Shown here: in pieces, positions 9,466 through 19,627 of the stretch
How the letters are laid out: each line of letters starts with the position of its first letter
Numbering within the stretch: position 1 is the stretch's first letter
Assembly (NCBI GenBank): GCA_024680815.1
Contig: JAILBQ010000001.1
Span: 1-41,208 of the forward strand
Direction: 5' to 3'
Length of the DNA: 41,208 nucleotides
Source of the DNA: Lachnospiraceae bacterium
Lineage (GTDB): Bacteria; Bacillota; Clostridia; Lachnospirales; Lachnospiraceae
The notes under the pieces: generated by a model
What the model saw: the letters and a program-made list of their open reading frames with translations, nothing else
Told to the model about the DNA's origin: nothing
Databases searched by the model: none
Made by a program: the position numbers and the translations under genes

Positions 9466-10581
9466 CTATCCCTGATTCTTGATGAATTTTCGTTCCAGTT
9501 CCCCGTAGTCGTAGCTGCGCTCGTTGAAATCCTTTCCGCGCTTCAGACCGTTAACGACGGAAACGTTTGCTCCGGCGGCCTTATGCTTTTCGTCCGAGGC
9601 TTTAATATCTTCGAGGTGCCTTATGTTTTCTCTGTGCCAGTTTTCCAGAATAGTGTTGGCGTAGCTGAAGCTGGGTCTTGAAATAAACTGAATCGTGCGT
9701 CTCACGGCTTCAAGGATAATATTCATATCAAAACCCAGATCATTTTTCCAGTGGGAAAGATAATCAATCTCCTGGGGTACGGGATCACGCCCGCGAATTC
9801 CGAAAGCCTTCAATACCGCGAAGCTGTCCCGGGAATATCCGGCGCTGCGCTCCCTGGCGGCTTCGATGTCGTTTATTCCGCTTTCGTGCCAGTTTAAAGC
9901 CGTGCTTTCAATGTAGCGCATGCTGCGGTGGCCGTTCCCGACGCAGCTTTCAATGAGATAGTCGATAAGCTCAGCAGAAAAGCCCAGGGTATAATATATA
10001 TATAAAATAGTATTGACATCGGAAACACTGAGGGTTTTTCCGAGATATGTCTCTGCGATAAACATGATCTCACGAATTTCCCCGCTTTCCCTCTGCTCTT
10101 TTGTGTAGAAGTTTTCCACGGGAGGGGCGGAATGCAAGGAGGAGGGAAGCTGCTGTGGTGCAGGGGCGGCTTCGGCTTCTTTTTCCGCGCGGTATACCCG
10201 GGACTCTCCGGAAAACACCGAGGAATCCACAGAGGTTGCCGACTGAACAAAAACGGCACTTTCGGACGGCATTCCCGACGGGGCGGCCGGAGGCGCGGGC
10301 TCTAAAAAGCGTACCGCACACAGCTCGCCGGAAACATATTCCAAAGAAAGAAAGCCTGTTTTATGCCAGTATTCCAACGCCCGGCGTACATCTCTTTCGG
10401 GATAGTCCAGATCTTCCGCGGCACGGCTTATGCAGAAGCTCCCTCCCTTTATCTGCCGGAGCAGATAGAGGTAGAGCTTGAGCTGGGCCTCGTTGGCGTA
10501 CATCATGTATTTGTCGATAAAAATATCCGACACAAGAGTATATCCGGACTCCGCGCCGTATATCGAAATCGAAGTATCCAA
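9466..10581 (-). CDS. DnaD-domain replication initiation protein
   Basis: The 371-residue protein has an N-terminal winged-helix-like part (residues 20-100). A low-complexity linker follows at about 105-170. Two DnaD/DnaB_2 type modules come next: REIMFIAETYLGKTLSV..YIESTALNW near 180-245, and a second ending FSYANTILENWHRENI near 300-335. In Firmicutes such proteins act with DnaA in helicase loading at the origin and in restart. The gene sits directly before the dnaI-like loader, like the dnaB-dnaI pair of Bacillus. It may be the DnaB/DnaD functional equivalent; the exact orthology is uncertain. Confidence 0.85.
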   Translation of the reverse strand: MDTSISIYGAESGYTLVSDIFIDKYMMYANEAQLKLYLYLLRQIKGGSFCISRAAEDLDYPERDVRRALEYWHKTGFLSLEYVSGELCAVRFLEPAPPAAPSGMPSESAVFVQSATSVDSSVFSGESRVYRAEKEAEAAPAPQQLPSSLHSAPPVENFYTKEQRESGEIREIMFIAETYLGKTLSVSDVNTILYIYYTLGFSAELIDYLIESCVGNGHRSMRYIESTALNWHESGINDIEAARERSAGYSRDSFAVLKAFGIRGRDPVPQEIDYLSHWKNDLGFDMNIILEAVRRTIQFISRPSFSYANTILENWHRENIRHLEDIKASDEKHKAAGANVSVVNGLKRGKDFNERSYDYGELERKFIKNQG

Positions 10582-10646
10582 ATGTTTCCCTCAAACCTCA
10601 TTACGAACTCCCTGACAGGGGTTCGCAGTTCTTCTTCCCGGTGGAG

Positions 10647-10675
10647 ATTATAACATAAGCGTCCTGTAAGTAAAA
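10647..10675 (-). promoter_or_regulatory. Extended -10 promoter of dnaD-dnaI-prs
   Basis: The minus strand reads TGTTATAAT, an extended -10 with TATAAT at 10647-10652. A weak -35 TTTTAC (10670-10675) stands 17 bases upstream. Between the promoter and the dnaD start there is an imperfect palindrome around 10603-10625, with arms CGAAC..CCCTG and CAGGG..GTTCG. It could be an operator or a leader hairpin. Confidence 0.6.
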
Positions 10676-10721
10676 CATTATTTTTTTCGGGAAACCCCGT
10701 AAAATGGCGCTTTCCGCGTAA

Positions 10722-10835
10722 TGTGGACAGTGTGGACAGTGTGGAAAAAGAAGGGTCGGTCGGGAAATATTCCATCGGTTTCATCCACATGGATTTTCGA
10801 TGAAATTTTTTAAATTTTGTGGATTATGTGGATAT
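10722..10835. promoter_or_regulatory. Cluster of DnaA-box-like TGTGGA 9-mers
   Basis: Three 9-mers abut exactly at 10722-10748 (TGTGGACAG, TGTGGACAG, TGTGGAAAA). Two more abut at 10818-10835 (TGTGGATTA, TGTGGATAT). One lies in inverse orientation at 10781-10789 (TCATCCACA). All share TGTGGA with the DnaA box TGTGGATAA, and three of them differ from it at one or two positions. The cluster is 47 bases and more upstream of the dnaD -35 element and runs into the 3' end of murC. A role in DnaA binding is inferred. Confidence 0.5.
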
Positions 10836-12215
10836 CTGATTTCGGAGCAAATCTTCTCCGATAATATTCACGTTTCCGGCGCCCATGGTTATTAACAAAT
10901 CACCGTGAACACATTTACCGGATAAAAATTTTTCTATCGCCGAAAACCCCGAAAAATAGTAACACTCGGTACCTAACAAGCGTAATTCTTCAGCAAGGTT
11001 CTCTGAGCTGATTCCCAGCGTGTCGGTCTCCCGGGCGGGATAAATATCTGCCAGGACCACCTTGTCGGCCAGAGAGAGGGCACGGGCAAATTCTTTTAAA
11101 AATGCCTTTGTACGGGAATAGGTGTGGGGCTGGAACACGCACCAGAGAGTATTGTGGGGACATTCAGCCGCGGCCTTCAGAGTGGCTGTGATCTCCGTGG
11201 GATGGTGGGCGTAGTCATCGATGACACGAACACCGCCGAAGCTTCCTTTTTCTTCAAAACGTCTGGAAGTGCCTCTGAAAGAGGACAGGGCGGAGGCTAT
11301 ATGCTCCGGAGACACTCCGGCGGCGTACGCGGCGGCGGCCGCTGCAAGGGCGTTTCGGACATTGTGCTCCCCGGGCACATTGAGAGAAACCTTTCCGAGG
11401 GAGGGAGCGTCTTTCTTCCTTATTATAAAAGAATACCGGGAGGATTCATTCCGGCGGATTTCCTCCGGGAAGCAGTCGGCTTCCTTCGTCAGGCCGAAGG
11501 TAATAACCCTGCCCCTGCAGGCTTCGGTAATTTCGGAAAGCCGTTCAATATCCTGAGCAATAACAAGTGTTCCGTCTTCAGGCACAAGAGAGGCAAACCG
11601 GCGGAAGGAGGAACGAAGCTCCCCGATATCTTTAAAGAAATCGGTATGATCCAGATCAATGTTTAAAATCACCTCGATTTTTCCGGGAAGGCTTAAAAAG
11701 GAATTGGTATACTCGCAGGCCTCGGTCACAAAAACCTGTCCTTTTCCGGAACGGAAATTCCCTCCGATAAACGGGAAAATACCGCCTATGGAAAGGGTCG
11801 GGTCGGTTTCTGCTTCGAGCATGATCTGGGAAAGCATCCCGGTGGTGGTGGTCTTTCCGTGAGTTCCCGCCACGGCCATGGACAAAGGATACTCCTTCAT
11901 GACCGCTCCCAGAAATTCCGCACGGGAAACGGTTTCAATGCCCCGCTCCCTGGCAGCGGAAAGCTCCGGATTATCGTCACGTATCGCTGCGGTGTATACC
12001 ACGAGCTCAGTATCCTCCCCGAGGTTGTCCGCGCTCTGGGGAATACATATCCGGGCGCCTTTTCCCTCAAGGGCATCGGTAAGTCCGCTTTTATGCGAGT
12101 CGGAGCCCGAAACCGGAAAGCCGTTAAGGAGAAGAAGTTCCGCGATTCCGCTCATGCTGATCCCGCCGATTCCGATGAAATGGATGTTCTTTTTTTCGCT
12201 GAAATGAAACTGCAT
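10824..12215 (-). CDS. murC: UDP-N-acetylmuramate--L-alanine ligase
   Basis: This 463-residue cytoplasmic ligase adds L-Ala to UDP-MurNAc in peptidoglycan precursor synthesis. It has an N-terminal Rossmann motif IGIGGISMSGIAELL (13-27), the ATP loop GTHGKTTTT (117-125), LNIDLDHTDFF, GEHNVRNALAA and DYAHHPTE, with HTYSR in the C-terminal domain. Length is typical. A strong AAAGGAGG precedes the ATG. It starts 11 bases after the upstream membrane-anchored protein, so the two are probably co-transcribed. Confidence 0.97.
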   Translation of the reverse strand: MQFHFSEKKNIHFIGIGGISMSGIAELLLLNGFPVSGSDSHKSGLTDALEGKGARICIPQSADNLGEDTELVVYTAAIRDDNPELSAARERGIETVSRAEFLGAVMKEYPLSMAVAGTHGKTTTTGMLSQIMLEAETDPTLSIGGIFPFIGGNFRSGKGQVFVTEACEYTNSFLSLPGKIEVILNIDLDHTDFFKDIGELRSSFRRFASLVPEDGTLVIAQDIERLSEITEACRGRVITFGLTKEADCFPEEIRRNESSRYSFIIRKKDAPSLGKVSLNVPGEHNVRNALAAAAAAYAAGVSPEHIASALSSFRGTSRRFEEKGSFGGVRVIDDYAHHPTEITATLKAAAECPHNTLWCVFQPHTYSRTKAFLKEFARALSLADKVVLADIYPARETDTLGISSENLAEELRLLGTECYYFSGFSAIEKFLSGKCVHGDLLITMGAGNVNIIGEDLLRNQIST

Positions 12216-12226
12216 TTTGACCTCCT

Positions 12227-14689
12227 TTAATCGTATCCCTGCAAAATATAAGACATAAAGTCGTTACCTCCGGAGGAAAAGACCTCCTCGGCGGCGTCAA
12301 TATTTATTTTCTCGGATTCACCTGAGGGCGAGAGCACAGTGAGTGTGTTTGCGTCATATCCCACCAGAAGGACGGGGCTGCCGTACTTTCCGGCCAGAAC
12401 CGGGTTTCCCTCGCAGATGTAATACAATACGTTCTGAAGCGGGGTTCCGGCCAGAGGCAGCACGTTTCCCTGGAGGTTTTCCGACAGGATCTCTCCGGCG
12501 CTTATGCCGGCGGAAAGAGAAGGACCGGTATCAACAGAAACACCAGTATATGCAAGAACCGCGTCGAGACAGGCCGCAAGAGGGTCACGTTCTTTGTCAC
12601 TCTCCTTAAAGGAAATGTCTTCAATGGCGGCTTTGCTTTGCTTTCCTTTCCTCCAGATATAGAGGTGAGCGTCGTTCACAACAACGCCGCTGCCATCCGA
12701 AGCGGTCTCTATAGCCTTTACCGGATCGGAAAAGGTACCGGTCAGGGTGCCTCGCGAATAAGTGTAAAACCGCCCCTTGATTTCCCTGCTGGGAACGCTG
12801 GCCATTCTGTTGCTGTCATAAAGCACCTCCCGTGGAGTAACGTTCTGAATCTTCCCTCTGGAGGGCAGCATCATGCTGATTTCCGTTATGGTTTCCTTGT
12901 CTTCAATGGCTATCCGGAAAATGGTGTTGCGTGCTTTTTCCGGGGTGACGTTATGCATGATTTCCTCGTCCGGAAGGTCTATGATCCGGTCGCCGGCAAA
13001 GCTGACGCAATGAAGGATCACCTCTCCGTCCTTCATATCGGCTCCCGTGACATAGACTCCGGGTCTGGAGTAGGTTTTTATCGTGTCACCGGTTTCGTCC
13101 TCAATGATGACACTGTGCATTGGATGTCTTGAAGAGCCGAAGAGAGAGTGAACCGTATCCTCCGGGGAGGAAACGCCGTATACAAAATCGTCTCCTATAA
13201 ATCCCAGCGGTCTGGCCCCTGTTTCAGAAACCTGACGGGATCTGCCGGAATAGAAATCTATGACTGTCAGAGCTTCTCCTTCAAGGCAGGCGGCCCGGGA
13301 ATGGCTTTCGGAGGCGACTATTTCCGAAGGCTCCGAGAGCTTATCAGCCTTTCGGCTCTCGAGGCTGATCCGGTAAATACTTCCGTGGAGGCAGATATAT
13401 ACCAGATTGCCGCCGTTATAGAAAAAGAGACGGGAGGCATCATCCATAAGCCGTTCATAGGAAGCTTTGTAGGGAATGTATACCAGTTCCTCGGTCTGGT
13501 TCAGTGAAGAATCATAGTAGAAGATGGACACACCGGTATCGCCTTCATGGCGCCCCCGGTTCATATAGCCGTATACCCCGAAATAGAGGCTTCCGTTTTC
13601 TCCTGTCTGAAGAATTTTTATGCCGTGGGCCGAATAGTCGCATCGAAGATCAGCCTCTTCACAGCGGAAAGAAAAAACACGAACCAGACGTTTATCGGTT
13701 TCCCGGTAGCTGTACAGGGAGCCGTTTTGAACGAAGGAGATGATGGTGCCGTCCGGACTTTCCTCCATATTCACGTCTCCGGATCGGATGCCGAGGATTG
13801 CCTTGTCGTTTATGAATCTGGAGTTTTCCTGTGTGAAGATTTCCTCCATGTTGCGCTCATAATCAAGCAGATAGATTCGCTTTTCGGAATATCTCAGCCG
13901 ATAGTATTCCCGGACATCATAGGAGTCATCTCCGATGGAAAGGTGGTATTCCGTAAGAAAAGAGGAGGTGGATACATCCATGTCCAGAATGGTTATGTCG
14001 GTTTTTTCGGGCGGTGTGGGGGACAGGGAGCCCCAGGTTATTTGGTCAAAGCTGGAGTGGATCGTGACCGTGTCAAAGGTGGTATTATCCCCCTGGGCAC
14101 TGCTTTCCAGATACTGCGTCAGCTTCTGGGCGGCTCTTTTGTCAAAGGTTGTGGAGGAAAAATCCGCGACAAAATCCAGAAGTTCTTTTGTGTGAAGTTC
14201 GTCATCTTTCAGAATCCTTGTGAAATACCGGGATTTTTTTCCGTCAATTTCAAGAACAACTACCAGCATGTATTCAACCCGGCTCCGGATCAGATCTTTG
14301 ATATGGAGAGTGCCGGAAAGCGTTCCGTTCTCCTTTACCGGATCGGAAACCTCGGTGTTTTCGATAAGGCGGGAGCCGTCAATGGAGCGGACTTCATACG
14401 AAAGCCTGTCGACATCCGCATTATAGAGATCCACCAGAACGCCCAGAGAGCGATCCTCCTCAAGTATTGTCAGGGGGCCGCGGACAGTGCTTACGTCCAT
14501 GTCCGAGGTTATGGGATGCATGGGGTTTACAGGGCGGCCCGAAGAGAAGGCGTAGACGATGGGCAGCCGGGCTTCAGTCATGGTGCCGGTCATGTCGGTA
14601 TCTGACTGGTTCAAAAACCGGCTGAACATAATGGCAGAAAGGATAAAAACCGCAATGAAAAAAATCGATTTAAGAACAAAGCCCTTCAT
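12227..14689 (-). CDS. Membrane-anchored protein with degenerate C39-like C-terminal domain
   Basis: This 820-residue protein is not recognised as a named family. Residues 7-24 form one transmembrane anchor (SIFFIAVFILSAIMFSRF), so the rest should be extracytoplasmic. Residues about 50-680 are beta-rich, with repeated strands resembling a propeller. The last 130 residues resemble a papain-like C39-type fold: a helix around Cys707 (CLDAVLAYTG), a GNPVLAG strand, and SPVLLVGYDANTLTVLSPSG. In active members a His stands where Ser771 is found here, and the catalytic Cys motif CGPTS is absent, so peptidase activity is unlikely. Its position just before murC suggests a cell-envelope role (inference). 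Confidence 0.6.
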   Translation of the reverse strand: MKGFVLKSIFFIAVFILSAIMFSRFLNQSDTDMTGTMTEARLPIVYAFSSGRPVNPMHPITSDMDVSTVRGPLTILEEDRSLGVLVDLYNADVDRLSYEVRSIDGSRLIENTEVSDPVKENGTLSGTLHIKDLIRSRVEYMLVVVLEIDGKKSRYFTRILKDDELHTKELLDFVADFSSTTFDKRAAQKLTQYLESSAQGDNTTFDTVTIHSSFDQITWGSLSPTPPEKTDITILDMDVSTSSFLTEYHLSIGDDSYDVREYYRLRYSEKRIYLLDYERNMEEIFTQENSRFINDKAILGIRSGDVNMEESPDGTIISFVQNGSLYSYRETDKRLVRVFSFRCEEADLRCDYSAHGIKILQTGENGSLYFGVYGYMNRGRHEGDTGVSIFYYDSSLNQTEELVYIPYKASYERLMDDASRLFFYNGGNLVYICLHGSIYRISLESRKADKLSEPSEIVASESHSRAACLEGEALTVIDFYSGRSRQVSETGARPLGFIGDDFVYGVSSPEDTVHSLFGSSRHPMHSVIIEDETGDTIKTYSRPGVYVTGADMKDGEVILHCVSFAGDRIIDLPDEEIMHNVTPEKARNTIFRIAIEDKETITEISMMLPSRGKIQNVTPREVLYDSNRMASVPSREIKGRFYTYSRGTLTGTFSDPVKAIETASDGSGVVVNDAHLYIWRKGKQSKAAIEDISFKESDKERDPLAACLDAVLAYTGVSVDTGPSLSAGISAGEILSENLQGNVLPLAGTPLQNVLYYICEGNPVLAGKYGSPVLLVGYDANTLTVLSPSGESEKINIDAAEEVFSSGGNDFMSYILQGYD

Positions 14690-14740
14690 AATAGGATATT
14701 TTAAGGCCCATTCCCTTTGAAAGTCAACAGGATAAACACA

Positions 14741-14769
14741 TTGACGGAAATGAGGATTTATGAGACAAT
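14741..14769 (+). promoter_or_regulatory. Promoter of the V-ATPase operon
   Basis: TTGACG (14741-14746) and GACAAT (14764-14769) are 17 bases apart in the divergent gap before the ntp genes. The predicted transcript would start near 14776, about 40 bases before the first likely start codon. Confidence 0.6.
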
Positions 14770-14817
14770 GTATCGGAAAAATTTTATACTTTTTTTATGA
14801 AAGGGACGGTGATAGGA

Positions 14818-15141
14818 TTGAGTGCTGCAAATGGGGCGGAGAACACTCTTGAAGCAATCCGGAACGCCGAGCGTGCCTCGGATGAGGCGTTGAAAAAGGC
14901 TCGCGAGGAGGCGACGGAAATTGTCTCCCGTGCCCACAGGGAAGCGGAAGAACTGATTGCGGCCAGGGCTGATCAGGCGAAGGCAAAAGCGAAGGCTACC
15001 CTTGGAAAGGCAGGGATTGATGCCGATCGTATTTTAAGTTCGGTCGAAAAGGGTTCCGGTCAGGGATCGGGAGAGCTTAAGGCTGGATTTGCCGCCCGGA
15101 AGCCTGATGCCGTCAGGCTTATAGTAGATAGTATAGTGTGA
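14818..15141 (+). CDS. ntpF: V-type ATPase stalk subunit (NtpF / AhaH-like)
   Basis: The protein is small and almost wholly helical, with heptad-rich charged sequence (ARADQAKAKAKATLGKAG). This fits the peripheral-stalk G/H-type subunit that pairs with NtpE and contacts NtpI. The frame is also open from ATG 14797, but that codon has no ribosome-binding site and lies only about 20 bases from the predicted transcript start. TTG at 14818 has AAAGGGA 11 bases upstream and gives a 107-residue protein, so it is preferred. Its position as first gene before ntpI matches the ntp order of Enterococcus hirae. Confidence 0.8.
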   Translation: MSAANGAENTLEAIRNAERASDEALKKAREEATEIVSRAHREAEELIAARADQAKAKAKATLGKAGIDADRILSSVEKGSGQGSGELKAGFAARKPDAVRLIVDSIV

Positions 15142-15163
15142 GGAAACAGGAGGAAAACGATTT

Positions 15164-17649
<2,486 letters not shown>

Positions 17650-17655
17650 TCGGAT

Positions 17656-17729
17656 AAACTTACGGGGGTTTGTGCCGGAGCGTCACAAAATCCCTACCGC
17701 ATAAGTTTGCGAAGCCCGAAACGCTCCGG
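17656..17729 (+). promoter_or_regulatory. ntpK-ntpE intergenic hairpin with competing or pseudoknot pairing
   Basis: Arm 17656-17674 (AAACTTACGGGGGTTTGTG) pairs with 17684-17708 in about 19 base pairs interrupted by small bulges. Its nine-base apical loop CCGGAGCGT (17675-17683) is perfectly complementary to ACGCTCCGG at 17721-17729, which ends 3 bases before the ntpE ribosome-binding site GGAG (17733-17736). The RNA may form a pseudoknot or switch between two folds. It sits after the proteolipid gene, whose product is needed in excess over NtpE. Confidence 0.65.
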
Positions 17730-17742
17730 AATGGAGATAACT

Positions 17743-18327
17743 ATGACCGGTTTAGAAAAGATCGTCGGCAGGATCGGCGACGAATCCTCCCGTGAAACTT
17801 CCGGAATAATTGCTGAAGCTCACGCGGAGGCTGACAGGATCATCGAAGAAGCCACCAGAAAAGCGGAAGAAGAGGAAAAGAGGATTATTGCCGAATCCGA
17901 GGCGGAGTCGGCGGCAATTGTTTCCAGAGCGGAATCCGCTGCGGCGCTCTCAAAAAAGCAGCAGCTTCTGGAGGCTAAGGGAGAGGTGATCGAAGAAGTA
18001 TTCGAGGAGGCTCTCCGTTCTCTTTGCAATCTTCCTGAGAAGGATTATTTCTCAATGATCCGGAAAATGATCATAAAGTACGGCAGACGGGAATTCGGGA
18101 AGATCATGTTTTCAAAACGTGATATCGACCGTATGCCCTTTGACTTCAAGACTGCGCTTCCCACTATGGTGGAGGGAGGACGTCTCGAGCTGGATTCCCG
18201 CATGGCGGAAATAAGCGGAGGGTTTATCCTGCGTTATGGTGATATTGAAGAGAATTGCTCTTTTGAGGCGATTTTGAAGGAGCGGCGGGAAGAGCTGCAG
18301 GAAGAAGTGCAGAAGATTCTGTTTTAG
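17743..18327 (+). CDS. ntpE: V-type ATPase peripheral stalk subunit E
   Basis: The 194-residue protein has a long charged helical N-terminal part (residues 10-105, rich in Ala, Glu and Lys, such as EEATRKAEEEEKRIIAESEA). A compact C-terminal domain follows, ending ISGGFILRYGDIEENCSFEAIL, the pattern of the E subunit that binds the catalytic head. The frame is open from TTG 17707, but ATG 17743 has GGAG 6 bases upstream and is the natural start. It is separated from ntpK by the intergenic RNA structure. Confidence 0.93.
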   Translation: MTGLEKIVGRIGDESSRETSGIIAEAHAEADRIIEEATRKAEEEEKRIIAESEAESAAIVSRAESAAALSKKQQLLEAKGEVIEEVFEEALRSLCNLPEKDYFSMIRKMIIKYGRREFGKIMFSKRDIDRMPFDFKTALPTMVEGGRLELDSRMAEISGGFILRYGDIEENCSFEAILKERREELQEEVQKILF

Positions 18328-18338
18328 GAGGGACGGCA

Positions 18339-19301
18339 ATGACAGATAAAAATTATATATATGCCGTCGCACGTGTCCGCTCCCATGAAATGAAGCTCCT
18401 TTCCGACCAGACCATTGACCGGCTGGTACATGCCGATTCAATGAAATCGGCGCTTGAGCTGCTGAACGGTTTTGGCTGGAACGGATCGGATCCCGCGGAG
18501 ATGCTTCAGACCCAGGAGGAGGCCATCTGGAGCTTTGTCGATGAAATCGTTGATGACCGCTCTGTTTTTAATGTGCTCCATTTAAGAAATGACGGACACA
18601 ATCTGAAGGCAGCGGTGAAGGCTGCTTATACGGGCGAGGAGGTAAGCGGAACACTTACGCTTCCGAGAGCCAATATAGCTCCCGCTCTTGTGGTTGAGGC
18701 TGTAAGAGAGCGTAATTTTGAGGTGCTCCCGGAAGCTTTCCGGGAAAGCGCAAAGGAAGCGTTGGATGAGCTTTTTAAGACCGGGGACGGGCATAGGAGC
18801 GATACCATAATAGACCGTGCCGTTCTGGACGAGATCCGCCGGGCGGGTGAGGCTTCCGGTGATGAGGTTCTTTCGTTCTTCAGCGAAATAACGGTTGCTT
18901 CTTCCGATATCAAGATTGCCGTAAGAGGCGCGGATACCGGTGCCGGACGGGAATATTTTGAAGGGGCAGTCGCGGATTGTTCAAGCCTTAAGCGGGAAGA
19001 GCTTATCCAGGCGGGATTAAGCGGCCGGGAAGCGATTTATTCCTGTCTTTCTTCGACGGAGTACGCGGAGGGTGTCCCGGAGCTGAAAAAATCCATATCC
19101 GCTTTTGAGCGTTTTTGCGACAACAGGCTGATCCGCTTTATGAAACCCCAGATCCATCATTCATTCACACTCTCGCCCATCGCGGCATTTATTCTCGGTC
19201 GTGAAAACGAGATAAAGACGGTGCGCATCGTCCTGTCCGGAAAGCAGAACGGACTGGAAGAAGACTTCATCCGGGAAAGGGTAAGGGAAATGTATGGATA
19301 A
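18339..19301 (+). CDS. ntpC: V-type ATPase subunit C (central stalk socket, d-like)
   Basis: The 320-residue, mostly helical soluble protein starts YIYAVARVRSHEMKLLS and ends in a helix with FILGRENEIKTVRIVLSGKQNGL. This C-terminal signature belongs to the archaeal/bacterial V-ATPase C subunit that couples the K ring to the D-F shaft. A GGAGGG site precedes the ATG. Its last 8 bases overlap the next gene. Length is typical (about 330). Confidence 0.93.
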   Translation: MTDKNYIYAVARVRSHEMKLLSDQTIDRLVHADSMKSALELLNGFGWNGSDPAEMLQTQEEAIWSFVDEIVDDRSVFNVLHLRNDGHNLKAAVKAAYTGEEVSGTLTLPRANIAPALVVEAVRERNFEVLPEAFRESAKEALDELFKTGDGHRSDTIIDRAVLDEIRRAGEASGDEVLSFFSEITVASSDIKIAVRGADTGAGREYFEGAVADCSSLKREELIQAGLSGREAIYSCLSSTEYAEGVPELKKSISAFERFCDNRLIRFMKPQIHHSFTLSPIAAFILGRENEIKTVRIVLSGKQNGLEEDFIRERVREMYG

Positions 19302-19602
19302 GATTGCGGTGGTCGGAGATATCGACAGCATATACGGATTTGCTTCCATTGGTTTTGATACATACCCGGTTGAGAGCGAAACGGAGACGCTTTCCACTGT
19401 TCGGAAAATCTGGCAGGATTATGCTGTGATTTACGTGACTGAGGCCTATTTCGGGGTTTTAAGCGAGGATATTGATAAAAAAGATGCTCCTCTGCCGGTG
19501 ATAACTCCGATACCGGGAGTCAGAGGAAACACGGGCGAGGGCGTGGCGAGCGTCAAACGCTTTGTGGAGCAGGCAGTGGGTTCGGATATCCTGTTCGGAT
19601 AA
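19294..19602 (+). CDS. ntpG: V-type ATPase subunit F (NtpG)
   Basis: The 102-residue protein has the Rossmann-like F-subunit fold: [19 protein letters not shown] at the N-terminus, [10 protein letters not shown] in the middle, and [17 protein letters not shown] near the end. It binds the central shaft subunit D. It overlaps ntpC by 8 bases and precedes ntpA, as in the Enterococcus order. Confidence 0.92.
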   Translation: MDKIAVVGDIDSIYGFASIGFDTYPVESETETLSTVRKIWQDYAVIYVTEAYFGVLSEDIDKKDAPLPVITPIPGVRGNTGEGVASVKRFVEQAVGSDILFG

Positions 19603-19627
19603 AATACTGTTAAAGGAGAGAAAAGCA

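Noticed and set aside
13547..14605. Long plus-strand ORF (352 codons) opposite the 820-residue gene
   Set aside because: It is a shadow of a well-supported minus-strand gene with codon structure, anchor and ribosome-binding site. The plus-strand protein shows no recognisable domain.
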